Shown here: in pieces, positions 48,061 through 60,245 of the stretch
How the letters are laid out: every line of letters begins with the position of its first letter
Position numbering within the stretch: the stretch's first letter is position 1
From: Parasponia andersonii
Taxonomy: Eukaryota; Streptophyta; Magnoliopsida; Rosales; Cannabaceae
Direction of reading: 5' to 3'
NCBI GenBank assembly: GCA_002914805.1
Contig: JXTB01000027.1
Span: 885,436-949,435, forward strand
DNA: 64,000 bases
Position numbers and translations under genes: made by a program
The notes under the pieces: generated by a model
What the model was told of the DNA's origin: nothing
Database searches by the model: none
Seen by the model: only the letters and a program-made list of their open reading frames with translations

Positions 48061-48620
48061 CTACTCGGGCAATCGAAAATGCTCGTACTATGGGAGTCAC
48101 GTCGCTCGTCGACGACCCAAAAAAACGTACGAAGAGGAAAGAGCTGTGCAATCAAAAACTTGCCAAAAGACCTCGAAAACACTCGTATTATGGGAGTTAC
48201 GTCGCCCGTCGACGACCCGAGAAAACGTACGAAGAGGAAAGAGTTGTGCAACCAAAAAACTTGCTAGCAGACCTTAAAAACAATCGTACTATGGGAATCA
48301 TATCGTGCAATAAAATATTTGCCGATGGCCCGAGAAAACGTACGAAGAGGGAGGAGCTGCGCAACCGAAACTTGCAGACCTTGAAAAAGATATTACTTTG
48401 GGAATCAAATTGTGCAATAAAATGCTTGCCGATGACCCGAGAAAACGTACGAGGAGAAAAGGGGTGCGCAACTCAAAAACTTACCAGCAGACCCCGTAAG
48501 GAACATTTTAGCTATACGAATGGCTAAAGGAAAGCAGGGTCGGGATCCACCCGTTGGAAGTGGACCCTCCCTAAGGAACGTTTTAGCTATATGAAGAGCC
48601 AAAGTAAAGCAGGCTCTGAC
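48055..48620. repeat. Tandem repeats after pol in the Tat element
   Basis: About four copies of a 103-110-bp unit are marked by AAAACGTACGAAGAGG at 48122, 48232, 48335 and 48442 (the last slightly changed). Two copies of a 76-bp unit, AAGGAACRTTTTAGCTATA, follow at about 48498 and 48574. All are non-coding. Confidence 0.85.
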
Positions 48621-49275
48621 GGGGGATGATTTATTTGCGCATGGGCGGGATGTGAACGAATTTGGAGTCTACCCGTTAGAGGCAGTCCAGTACTAGGCCA
48701 AACGTGAAGGACAAAAATTAAGATTAAATTATGTTTATTATGTCCTAAAAATACAGAGCACACAGTCAACAAATGTTGCACGATCATAAGCCTTATTTAC
48801 GGGAGGCGGGTCACGAACGAACTCGTAGGGAGACATCGGAGTGATAGTGCCCTGTTTATTCCCGGTAAGAGCCGAGCCCAGGCCTTCTCCTTTGCAATGA
48901 CGGGTCCAAACAATGGTCGACCAATCCCTGGAGCTGGGTCCGAGCGCGGTCCCATTCGGAGTCGAAGAAGTCCAGCCACACGCGCAGGTCGAACTCTGCC
49001 AAAATAAGCCATAATAGAAGTTATACCTCTGTAAAACGAGATGAGTCAAAGCTCGCGTCCCTATCTTTGGAACTAATCTTAATAGTCATGGCTCGAGGAG
49101 GACTCGCTAATAGTCCGAAATCGTGCCCATCCGAGTCATCCACAATTATTTATACAGACGGCTACAACAAGGTTTAACTCTACCCCGGATGCAATCAACA
49201 AAGAAAAAGAAAACAGACTAAAGAGAATTGCACTATCTTTATTATTTATATGGAGTATTACAATTGGGGTCAGCT

Positions 49276-52199
49276 TTACAAATATACAAAATTATGGGCC
49301 CTAATAACCTCCGGCCAGGGGAGCGCAGCCAATCCCGGCACTTGGACCAGCCCTGGTGGAGGGTGGCGTATCAGGATCGGATTCGTCGCTAGATACAATG
49401 ACCATGCCAGACCCCTCACCAGTTGAGACCCCAGGACCAGGCTGACCGTCAGGGACTTCCGAAGTTCGACCTGGTAGACTAGGAATAGGGGTAGGCTCTT
49501 TGGCACCAGAAGTAGATGTAAAGGGCCCGTCCTTTTCCGCAGCAAGCATCTCCATCACGTCAGCCAGGTATGTGATGCTGATCTCGTCCCCAAGCTACTG
49601 CATGTAGTGCTTGACGGAATAGTGGTCTCTCTCGATGCCTTTCTGCTCGTCAAATTGGTCTGGCATTACCACCTCAGCGTGGCCTTCGAATTCTCTATTC
49701 TCCTAGCCAGACCTGTAACTTTCTGCAGAAAGGACGTCCACCTGCCTCTGGTACCTCGTTTTCAGTTTCTCCGCTTCCGCCAGCCTATCCTTCAGCGCCG
49801 CTAGCTTGAGCTCCACTTGCCGCTACGATAAGTCGACCAAAAAATTGTTAATACTGGCAAGGTCCTCGCTGTGTTTGCGAGACATCTCTACCCGAGCACC
49901 CATCAAATTTTTGTGATCCAAGAAGAGATATCAGTTTACCTCGTTGGACTAGTCAAGTCTGTGTTGCAGAGTAGGCCTCTAACTTGGCTTTCAGCTCAGT
50001 TTTTCTCACTTCCTTGGTGTCCTCAACAGCCCTATCACGAGCGATGAAGGCCAGTCCCATCTCTGTCCCCGCGCTCTGTAACTCCTGCTCCTTGACCCTC
50101 AGCTCGTTCTGAGCCAGTCTGGCGGCTTCAAATTAAGCAAGTTTGTCAGCCTCTGCCTCAGCCAATCTCACAGCCAGCTCCTCCCGTCTGGTCCTCTCGA
50201 CGCTCAGAGCGTGAGCCACCGTGCTGCTGACCCTCGCCTCCTCGAGGCTCCTATATATATCGAAGTCAGACCTCAATTCGGCGAGGGTGGCCTCGCTGCA
50301 CTCGGCCAGTGTAGAGCAGGAACTTAGCTCCTCGGTAAGATCCAAGACGCGAGAGGAATAGAAGGACCGGATAGCAGCCAGCTACAAGTTAAACAAAAAA
50401 AAAGGGGGTCAGTGTTTAGCGAAGATGATGAAAAACATAGAAGCAACCGAGTGGACCAAACCTGCGCAAAAGTACGGCTGGTGACAAGCTCGACGTTCTC
50501 CAAAGAGAGCGCCTCCAGCTTCGATTCTGTGGCTGGACCCTCTCTTTGGGCATCGCCCGTGCCTGGGGAACACGGCCCTGCCCCGCTGGCCATGAGGGCA
50601 CCCTCTTCAACAACCGGGCCTACCCCTGAAGCAGTGGCGGCAAGGACGGAGGAAAACTCGGTGCCATCGGGAGTGTCATCGGCCACGACGGGAGGTGGTG
50701 CATCTTCTCTTGGCGGGCCGCTACACATCGACCTTCCCCTCTTTAGAAGGGTCAGCGTAGCCCCATCGTCATCATTGTCAGACGAGGGATGAACGCTGCC
50801 CCTCTTCTCTGCCTGGCTCTCTCCTTTGTTGGATGAGCCGACCTCGTGTCGCCACTTTATTGGGACCGGGGTCAGGGGTGGACGAGGTTGGTGCAGCAGA
50901 CCCCCCAGCCAGACTTAGCGGCATCTCCTCGCATCCACCTGCGTCGAAGCGGAGGACCGCATGCACTTCATCTCCTGAAAGCACCACGAGACGCCGGCCA
51001 GCAGGTGCCTTGGGGCTAGCCTTATGACCCGCGGCTCCCCCCTTGACAGGGGAGGGATCAGCCGATGGGCCTGTCTCAGAACCTGCAAAGAACAAGTAAC
51101 ATGTTTAGGTCACGGCCACAATCCGATCCACGAAGCTCAAGGACGCGAGAATGAATCTACCCTTAGCCCTCTTGGGGGCGGCGGCCTCCTCACTGCGGAG
51201 CCTGACGCCCTCCGCGACCATAAGCCTCACGGCCTCCTCGAGCTCGTGGCTAGATGGCTCTACCAGGTCGTTGAAGCCCGCCAATTGGCTTGAAGCCATA
51301 ACCTGCCGACCCACCATAGTGATTCAGTCATGCTCATCCCGGTGGAATCAGTTCAGGGCAGAGGCGTCAAGTCGGCTCTGCATGTGTTTTGTGATGACCC
51401 AGGTATCTAGAGGGAATGGGAGGTATGAAACCATCCTGGGCATCATGTTCATCATCAGGGAGTTGAGGACGGTCTGGATATGCCGACAGTCCCCGGGAGA
51501 TCCGAAGATGACGATCCCCTCCAGGCCTTTGAGCTGCCCGGCTGACAAATACGGCTCGAACCTGCTCTCTTCTGCCGAGACTGCACAAGACAAAATAACG
51601 TGAGTAATAACAGACAAGGAGAACACAGACCCGAAAATCACGAGCTAGCAATTACTCAGCAAGAAAGCTGAGGGAACTTGGAAGTGCTCGCCATTCACCC
51701 AAGGGGAGCACTACGCCCCTCCAACGGCGTATAACCTGACGTGGGAGTCCCATTATTTGTTTGACCTCGGCAAGCCCCAGAAGATCTGATGTCCTGGCAG
51801 CGGTTGGAGGTACAAGGTAGGGTAGGAACCTTTCTTGGGGATAAAGGTGAGTTGATAAGCATAAAAGACCACCTCCAGGTCAATATGCAGGTTGTAGAGA
51901 AATGACAGGGCGGAAAGCCCCATCAGAATCATGACCCCGTTTGTGTTTAGCTGCATCGGATGGATCCCTGTCAAAGCAAAGAATTGGTGGATCAGGGGAG
52001 GAAGTGGGAATCGTAGCTATTCCAGATGGTTTCTGCCCAAGATAATGGAGACTTCGGGGGCAGAAGGACGAAGATACCAGTCCGCAGGGCCCTCAACTCT
52101 TTGTAGCGTCACTCCTCCGGGGAGGCAGAGCTGCCTCCTTAGTGAATCCAACTCTGAATCCACGATAGAGCACAATTCCTGATCTTGATTTGAAGCCAT
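49276..52199 (-). pseudogene. Antisense reading region of the Tat element (gypsy-type transposon protein-like)
   Basis: Minus-strand blocks run from 52199 leftwards: 52199-52017 (MASNQDQELCSIVDSEL), 51974-51753, 51651-51348, 51317-51105, 51095-50778, 50728-50324, 50345-50133 and 49558-49276. The first blocks (GIHPMQLNTNGVMILMG, PLPGHQIFWGLP) resemble the plant 'putative gypsy type transposon' domain (Transposase_28, PF04195 style). The later ones are Ala/Pro/Ser-rich, then a charged coiled coil (RTRREELAVRLAEAEADKL). Acceptor-like sites (for example TTCTTTGCAG ending near 51082) suggest introns. Additional ORFs between pol and the 3' LTR, sense or antisense, are known in the Tat lineage. It is split and probably non-functional. 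Confidence 0.6.
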
Positions 52200-52538
52200 C
52201 GTTCTGAATACAAGTGAAAGAATAAGAGTCTCTAGAAGGGGGGAAGTCGGAAACCCTAGGATTTGATAAGGATAGAATGATTGAAAATTTTAGTAAAGAG
52301 GCAAATGAGCGTAATTACGGCTTTTATAGAAGGGAAGTTGAAGAGTTTTTCTAGAAAAGGGGGGAGCTAAGGAGACCGAACAATCGGAACTTCGAAATTC
52401 AAACAGGTTTCGTGACATGGGATGGCGTGCCTCCGCGTCTGCAGGGGGAGCCACGTGTATCCCCCAGATTGGAGGAACGGATAAACGATTTCTCTACTTG
52501 ACGGATACGAATCCATCAAGTAGGGAAATATGGGCAGT

Positions 52539-53358
52539 TGTGGGACCCATTCCCAAGTCATACGCCATGTGGACGATCGATTGGCAAAACAGGTCACAAA
52601 AGGGGCCCACCGTCAGACAGGTGTCGAGAGTGATTAGCTAAAGGCCACGCGGGTCACACGTGATTTCACAATCGGCCATTGGGCCGTCCAAGATTACGGC
52701 TAAGCCCATCACAGTCCCCGGACAGTCTCGGCCCAGTCTGACCCTTACCTCGATAGCTGGGGGATCGGAAGCCCCAAGGATTTTCCACCATAATACAATG
52801 GAAAGCAACTCACGACTCCAGACCCAGACAGAGCATTTAACGCGATCCTGGGTAGGCGTGCGTAAGGGGCAAGCCGTCCTGACAGAACGACGATTTACCC
52901 AAATCTCACCCCTGACAGATTTAAGGCGTAGGAGGCGGCGGAAATCAGGCTACGGCGATATAGAGGAGATCACGGAAATCTCGGCCCGTGACCTCTGGGA
53001 AAAACTTTGAGGAGAAAGGTACTCAGTCCTGAGATTGAGACCCGCATGGTTCACAATCTCAGGACTATACATTTATGAGCTATGCATTCCCGAGAAAGGC
53101 ATGTATGTTTACAGAAAGAAGTATATAAAAAAGCTTATGAGCAAGAAATAAACATATACTCATATAGAACTAATTCTTTGCTATCCTGAATCAAAGATAG
53201 ACCACTAACTTAAGCATCGGAGAGTCTTTGCAGGTAGCCATCCCCGCCCTGCCTGGAGTTCAGAATACTTTGGGATAGAGAGGACACGTGGACAGTTGGA
53301 GAATACAGCATCAGCGGTTCAGAGACACATGGACGGCTGGAGAGAAACCGCTCCAACA
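52539..53358 (+). repeat. 3' LTR of the Tat element
   Basis: 820 bp, the partner of 41320-42147, with the same ends (TGTGGGACCC, CTCCAACA). Confidence 0.9.
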
Positions 53359-53822
53359 ATGGTATTGCACATCTTCCCCGCACAACTTTTAGAATGATTG
53401 TTGAAAACCCATTTTGAGTAATTTTATTTTAGGGAGCTATATTTACATCTCTTTGTATAGAATAATTTTTAATTACAAACTTGTCATTTAATATTTAAAT
53501 AACTTGTTTATATTTTTAAAATTAGAGCTATCAAGAAGGTCGGGCCAGCCCATTAGCATGGTATCTTGGCATGACACAATTTAACTAAAGCAAACTACGA
53601 TATATTAAATCATAGGACGTGTCAGGTACGGCATAATTATGTAGGCCGTGTGAGGTAATGAATTAAGTACGATGGGCTAAGCATAGCATAATATTCTAGC
53701 GTGTTATAAATATGTATTATTATCATTTTACTTTTCTTATATACATGTCTTTTTAAATTTTTTTCTATTTTAATTAGCACCTCAAGTGGAATTATTAGGT
53801 AAGTCATTAAAGATTAAGAATA

Positions 53823-53824
<2 letters not shown>

Positions 53825-53866
<42 letters not shown>
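53825..53866. repeat. (AT)21 microsatellite
   Basis: An uninterrupted AT run. Confidence 0.95.
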
Positions 53867-53873
<7 letters not shown>

Positions 53874-55002
53874 ACAAGAAAAAATGAGGGGGAAAAAAAA
53901 GAATACAAAGAACATACCATATAATATGTAAAGAAGATTTTACAAATTTAGAGTCAAACGATGATAAAAATAAATAAGTGAAATTTTATTCTTCTTATAT
54001 TGTAAGGGATTTAATTCTCAAAAATTTTTATTATTTTCGTTAGTGGTCTTTTTCTTGGCCAGAACTCTTTTCCTATTGGGATTGATCTAGTCAGGTTTTA
54101 ACGAGAAACTCATATGATTTATTTTCTTTAGGTCTTTTTTAGTTAATTTTACTGTTAGGTTGTAAGCTCTAAACTATTGTTCTCTTTTCTTCTATTTTTT
54201 TTATTAATAATAATTATCTTTCAAGTGTTATTAAATAAGGGATTGTTCAAATAGTTAGGTGCCAACCTAGTTGGAATGCTTCTATATTTTATTGATATAT
54301 CTTCACCTTGATAAACTTTCATTCAAAAGAAAAAAGAAAAATTTTCAAATAATTATGAATTTACAATTAAGTAGGTACAATTCAAACCTAGTTAAGATAA
54401 AAATTTTACATTAAATATATATTTTTTTATATAAATTTGAATTATTTGAAAAAAAAAATTGATAAAAAGGACACTAAAAATAATAAAATTTACTAGATTG
54501 GTAAATTTCGGCCAATAAGATTGGTACGTTTAGGCACAGTATATCACGGTACATTAGAGCATAGGCTAGTGGACGTGTCAAGCTAGTGATTTTATACTAT
54601 GAGCCTGTACAACATAGTAGGACAAAAAGTCAGATGCCTAATTTAAATGGATAGTGCCAACAATGCATGATACATTTGACATCTCAGATTAAAACTCTCA
54701 AAACTAAATACACTCCATTAATCCTACAATAACAAACTCAATCCCAAACACAAAACTAACTTGCAACTCTGCTCCAAAAATTTCTCCCTTTTTTCTTTTT
54801 GCTTTTTTTTTTTATTAGTATTTATGTAGATTATGGTAGAACTCATATATCTTTGGTCTAATTGGACTTTCAGTACACTTATAACTAAAAAGGTTTGAAA
54901 AGAGTAGATGATATAAAAGATTTTCATTAATTCTATTTAACAGTGATTCTGTGTTTTTTGTTAACTTATTTTCTCGTATTAAGAACAAGATATATTGTAC
55001 TA

Positions 55003-55006
<4 letters not shown>

Positions 55007-55046
<40 letters not shown>
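55007..55046. repeat. (TA)20 microsatellite
   Basis: An uninterrupted TA run. Confidence 0.95.
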
Positions 55047-55049
<3 letters not shown>

Positions 55050-56005
55050 AAAATGAAAATGCAGACCAAATAGAAGGGGCATGAATAGCAAAACGGGAGA
55101 ATAACTAAAAGGAAATATTAGCGAACAAAAAGATGTCACTTTTGAAGGAAAGGGGAAGATGAAAGTGGGACTATAGTAAGGCGAAGAGATGATAATGGAT
55201 TATGAAATACCTAAGAAGAAAAGTATCAATATGGGTGCACAAAATTTTTTCCTAATTTAAATTATCCGTTTTAATAATTTTACTGACGCAAGGGGTGCGA
55301 ATATAGCCTCTTTTTTTTTTTTTCCTCCTAATTCTAAAGGCATATTGAGAGTTTTTGTAATTAGGAGACAATTATGAAAAAGGAAAAGAGGAAAACTGAT
55401 TTTTTTAATGGTAAATTTTCTATTAAAATTGAAAAATCCTGAATTTTTAAATTGTTTTGAAAAATTTTGGAACTATTTTGAAAAATACTTTTAAAATATT
55501 TATAAAAATATCATTTTTCACTAATTGATAAAGTATTTGAGGTAATTTATCAAGTTAGTTGAGGTAATGGAACTACTTACTTTAAGTAACTCTTGACCAC
55601 TCAAAGTAAGGTATCTTACAAAATTTCAAACTCAAACCAAAAGTCCAAAAAATTGAAAAATAGCCGATGGCTAATTTTTTTTGAAGAATCTCAAATTTAT
55701 TGAATAAAAGTGAGATTTTTAAGAACTTATTTGGAAAATATTATTTTTTAAAAGTTTTTATAAAAATATCATTTTTATTTAAAATTGGTATTTTTCCAAA
55801 AATATTCGAGGTGAATTTGACTCATTAGTTTAAGTGCTTCGTTAATTAGTAAAAGACAAGATGTTCCCAAATATTTTTAAGGGTGATATCTTTCTAAATA
55901 AATTCAAATTTTTAAAAGATTTTGAATATATAGGATTTTTCTTTGTTTTTTTCTTTTTGAAATTTTACCCTATAAAATTAAATTTCCTTAAACAAAACCC
56001 TAATA

Positions 56006-56075
56006 TTGAAGGCTTTCTTTGATAAGATAAACAGGTCCANTAATGACCAAGTTGATGGTTTGGCTTTAGAGGAGG
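56006..56075 (+). other. Possible lone exon with an ambiguous base
   Basis: A short frame reads MKAFFDKINRS then NDQVDGLALEE up to a strong donor (GAGGAGGTAAGT). It contains the only undetermined base of the window (56040). An acceptor-like CTACTACAG lies near 56991. The family is not recognised. It may be the remnant of a gene or chance. Confidence 0.2.
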
Positions 56076-56103
56076 TAAGTTTGAAAACCTACACTAATTT
56101 TAA

Positions 56104-56144
<41 letters not shown>
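56104..56144. repeat. (ATT)13 microsatellite
   Basis: A run of ATT triplets inside the possible intron after the lone exon. Confidence 0.9.
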
Positions 56145-56152
<8 letters not shown>

Positions 56153-56353
56153 TATGGTGATTTTGCTTTATCCTCTAATTATGTGGTTATATTCCCGTAT
56201 TTATGTCCACTTAGGTTAAGAATAGCCTTGCTAAAAAAGATCCTATTGTGTAAAGGTCATCTCTGTAACTTAAATCTTTTAAACTATCACCTTTACTCAA
56301 TTGAGCATGTAATATTTCATAGTTTATAATGGGATGTTTTAAATTATAATTTT

Positions 56354-56954
56354 AGGTCATGTTTAGTATACTGTATAAGGATTTTGTATTATATTAATTA
56401 AACATAATATTGTGTTTATATTAATGAAACATAATATTGTGTTTAATTGTACATTTATATTATATTATTTAATACGATATCAAAATTTAATACAATTCAG
56501 AATAAAAGGTCTGCATTATATTGTTTTACATAATTTTTAACTTTAATGTAGTATTATACAACACTCACTCCTCTCACATTTTTTTTTCTTAAACTTTCTC
56601 CCATTACTTTCTCTCTCAGATCATTTTATTTTTTTTAAAAGTGATATTTTTCTAAATAAATTTTTAAAAGTAGTATTTTTCTAAATTTTTACATATAAAA
56701 AAGTGATTTTTTCGTAAATAACTTTTTAAAAGTGATAAAATTACAAGTGGTATCATTCTAAATATTTTTTGAAAATAGTATTTTTCTAACTAAATATTTG
56801 AAAATAATATTTTTCAAAATTAACTTTTTAATACAACGTCTTAATACAATGCAAAATCAAACACAATATTATAATACAATAATATAATATAATATAATCC
56901 GATATAATATATCATAATACAATATAATACAATACGGTGTACCAAATATGACCT
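56354..56954. mobile_element. MITE-like element with terminal inverted repeats
   Basis: The left end AGGTCATGTTTAGTATACTG is matched by the reverse complement of the right end, AGGTCATATTTGGTACACCG. The two similar arms extend into AT-rich TATTATATT-type sequence for at least 25 bp. The ~600-bp interior is non-coding with TACAATATAATACAATAC repeats near the right end. No clear target duplication was seen, so the superfamily is undecided. Confidence 0.6.
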
Positions 56955-57784
56955 CAAGTTTGATCTTTTACCATTATGTTCTCTACTACAGGGAAAGATA
57001 TGTTCGAAATTCAAAGTTATTATCAGTTTATGTCAAATGTCTGAATCCTTTAAACTACAAATTGATTATTGCAACAATGCTATAGTAATGTTTAGCTTTG
57101 TCTTCGTCAAAGAGCTAAAATTGTCTCTTGGTTCCAAATAGCTGAAAAACTTGGCTATCCATTTGGACTCTAATTAGGTTTTTTTTTTTAAATTAAAATT
57201 TTGGGGGATGATAAATAGCTGCTTTATCAAACATAAACTATGTGGTATAATGATTGAAATTGTATATGACTTGCTTTAGATTGTGCATTGTACATTTTCT
57301 GGCCTAGGATTTGTGGTGTCAAGATGGTTTTGACTTGGCTGATTTCTAAGTTTAATTGAAACAGAGGCAAAACTAAGGACGTCGAGTATGATAATTTTTG
57401 TGAGTTATTTCTCATTTTCTATTTTCATTTATTAGTTTTCAATTGTTTATTGGTTTTTGTCTCACTGTTAAGGTTATATCTCACTTTGAGAATTTGAGCG
57501 ATGATATTATTTGCAGTTCTTAATCTAAGCTTTTTGTTATTGTACCTTCCCTTTTTGTTTTCAAAAACTGACGTACAAATTTAAGGATGGTTTCTTAGCC
57601 CTTGGGTTGCAACTTATGAGTTATTCACGCTCACATAAGAATTCCTACTTGAAATATTTGCACATGACTAATTCACCTTTGTTTAGTTGGTGTACATGCC
57701 TTCGATGCTTTTAACTGGCATTAGTAATCCGAGAATTATGGTGTTGTAAAAGTTATTGTGTTCATGTGTGGATTTCAAGGTATT
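56955..57784. other. Spacer, no gene seen
   Basis: A minus-strand frame of 62 codons at 57227-57415 has no recognisable features. Nothing else is supported. Confidence 0.35.
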
Positions 57785-60245
57785 TATCACGACCCAAACC
57801 GCAGAATAGTACTAGAAGGGGAATTTTACTATAATTTGAAATTTAAAAAAAAAAAAGTATTATGAATTCCAATCAGTTGATTTATCCCACAGTTCATAGT
57901 CATCAATAAACATAGACTGAAAAACTAAATTCCCAAATAGTTCACTGAGCATTATCATTCACACCTCAATATCAAGCTAGTATGGTATATATAGTTTACA
58001 GACATATTCAAAGTAACACACTTAATTTAAATACTAGCAATATCCACTTATTTAACAAGACGTAAACATAAGTCTTAAATTCACACTCCTAGCATTTCCA
58101 AGTCTCAAACTACAAATAAAAGATAGCTTCTTATTCCGCTTGTTGATCGTCAATGTTACACTGGACATGACTTGTGGAGAAAGTAGAGAGGGTGAGCATA
58201 AATGCCCAGTAGGTTACCCAATTTCCCTTTTTGGGAAAGTCTTTTATAAATCTCAAAACATCTGCATGGTTAATAGTACTGGAGAGTATTTCTATAAATA
58301 TTAAGGATTTAAACCATTTACAGAAAACCATACTACAATCAAAACCAGAGATTCAGGTCAAAACATATTAAAGTCTTAATTAAAATAAGTATAATACGCA
58401 TCACATAAATCAATACAACACATGAGCTCTCATCCTCTCATCACGACTAGAGCAACTTATACTACATGTATTGAGTGCTCTTTACCTGACATCTATCTCT
58501 AGAAACTGGAGAGACACCCATGTGTCTAATCCACCGAACCAGAGGGGCACCGAATACCTACACCTACCAAATAGAGATAGTCAGAAAACAAACCTCGCGT
58601 AGGTTTACGGGCTCTCACTGAAGTCGAGTATACTAGCATGCCTACTACAACACCGTGATGCCTAAGACGACTCTCATGCATGATCATATGAAATGCGTAC
58701 TATATAGAGTCTCAAACAACCATGCAGTGGTTTCACATTCTAGACATGCTCTGATTTTTAATTAAAATCCACTTTGTACTTAAAAATCTAAAAGTACAGT
58801 TTCTATGGTTTTACTATATCCCAAATATAAAAATTTGTACAAAATCATATGTAAAAATATCTAGAGCAATCCACAATGTTTCACAAATTTATAGTTCATT
58901 AAAATAACAATTCAAATAATTCAATTTAATAAAATCACGAAATTTCATTTTTTAGACTAGATTCCAATTTTAATGAAAATAACAGAAAACAAGGAAATAG
59001 AATCCTCTACCTTGAAATAGTAGTTATGTTGAGCTAATGACGCTCGAAATATCGTCAACTGATCACCTAGTTGTTCGGATAGTTTTTTTTGAATCTCGTC
59101 ACATTCACTTGAAAAGTTGACATTTCAAACGGAGTCTCGGATTGAGAAACAGAGGTCACCACTGAATTTAGAACACCCAAAAATGTTGGGTTAGATATAA
59201 AGTTCGTCGAAAACGGGTCCCGATACAGAACAAGTCGTGGCACGCAAAACGGTGCAATTCACAGGCTATTTTCTCGATTTTCGTGCCACTTCGGAAAATA
59301 GTGATATTTTATATCAAACTTCATTTCCCGATCTCACTGAGTCCAAATTCGAAGTCAGAACTCAGTTTCGAGGTCCCGAACATTAAATGGGCTTAAAAAT
59401 CCGAAAATTATAAAACTACTACATTTTCATCCCGATAATTAACGATCTTCCAGTTACGGTTTTAACACTTTAAAATCATGAGATCTCATGTTTCAAACTC
59501 CTCTTTCACGTGGTAAAATTTTCTCGGGATAAATAACTCAATTCCGAAATAATTACGAAAATACCACAAGAATTAAATATTAAAATATTGTTACAGTAGT
59601 CAACTTCTCATCAGAGCCGAGTTGGAAGCTGAGAGTAGTTAGAAATGAAAGCTGGAGTTGAGACGAGTTGAACAGTGGTAGTGGTGAGGTGATCGGACGT
59701 CGAAGGAAGAAACAGCGGGCGAAAAACCATTTCACTAGCGCGAACTTCAGAGTGCTTTTTCTCCGGCGAGGCACGACGTTTCACGGCGGCGTTGGTTGGT
59801 GTTGCTTCGTCGGTGGCTGGGCAAGGGCCCAGGGCAGCGCATCAGGCGGTACGGTAGCCAGAGCAGCTTCAGGTGAGCAGTAGCTAAGGAGTGGTTTCAG
59901 GAGACCTTGGTGAAGAAGAAAAGAAAATTAGGAGATTTATATGTAATTTTTGGAAACTATAACAGTGGGACACGTGACGTAATCTGGTTTGACCGAAAAC
60001 CGTTTCTAAAATTCTACTTTGGCCACAATTTTAAAAAGATTTTTTCACTTTAGTCCTTCCTTAATTACACTTTTATCCCCAGTTTGTAATTTTTTTTTCA
60101 CTTTTGCCCCAAATGCACTTAGACTTAATCTTGTCTAGATTCAACTCCAATATTTTAATTCAGATTTTTATTTAATTAATCCAAATTACCAAATTGCTCT
60201 GAATTAAAATTACTTAATTACTCTTACAAAATTTAGGATTTTACA
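57785..60245 (-). repeat. 3' LTR of the right-edge Ty3/gypsy element
   Basis: On the minus strand it runs TGTAAAATCC... to ...GGGTCGTGATA, about 2461 bp. It shares its ends and blocks such as the one around 58500-58650 with the LTR at 412-2569 on the other strand. Confidence 0.85.

Larger units (their letters stand above)
41320..53358 (+). mobile_element. Tat-lineage Ty3/gypsy element, 12 kb, with an antisense reading region
   Basis: LTRs lie at 41320-42147 and 52539-53358. The flanks ATAGT and ATGGT are a probable target duplication with one difference. The primer-binding site TTTGGCACCGTCTGTGGG adjoins the left LTR, a form common in Tat/Athila-type elements. The + strand holds gag, protease, reverse transcriptase, RNase H, a second RNase H and integrase (42243-47720). 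A repeat-rich zone (47830-48620) and an antisense coding region (49276-52199) follow. The second RNase H between the first one and integrase marks the plant Tat lineage. I count about 9 differences in the first ~153 LTR bases, so a few million years old. It has about ten or more breaks. Confidence 0.9.
53359..56353. other. AT-rich spacer with transposon scraps and microsatellites
   Basis: No gene is supported. 53530-53700 and 54520-54620 share a vocabulary of GGGCCAGCCC, GACGTGTCA and GGTACGGCA seen in old plant repeats. 54040-54110 (CTATTGGGATTGATCTAGTCA, then GGTTTTAACGAG) resembles a copia LTR scrap. 54240-54345 ends in an A-rich tail and could be a SINE or LINE relic. 55430-55830 has TATTTTTCTAAATA-like units. 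Confidence 0.35.

Noticed and set aside
47804-48527. Several overlapping + and - strand frames in the repeat zone of the Tat element
   Set aside because: They arise from tandem repeats lacking stop codons and differ between repeat units, so they are not treated as genes.
54240-54345. Possible SINE or LINE tail (GGTGCCAACCTAGTTGG, then an A-rich end)
   Set aside because: No promoter boxes, coding part or target duplication could be confirmed.
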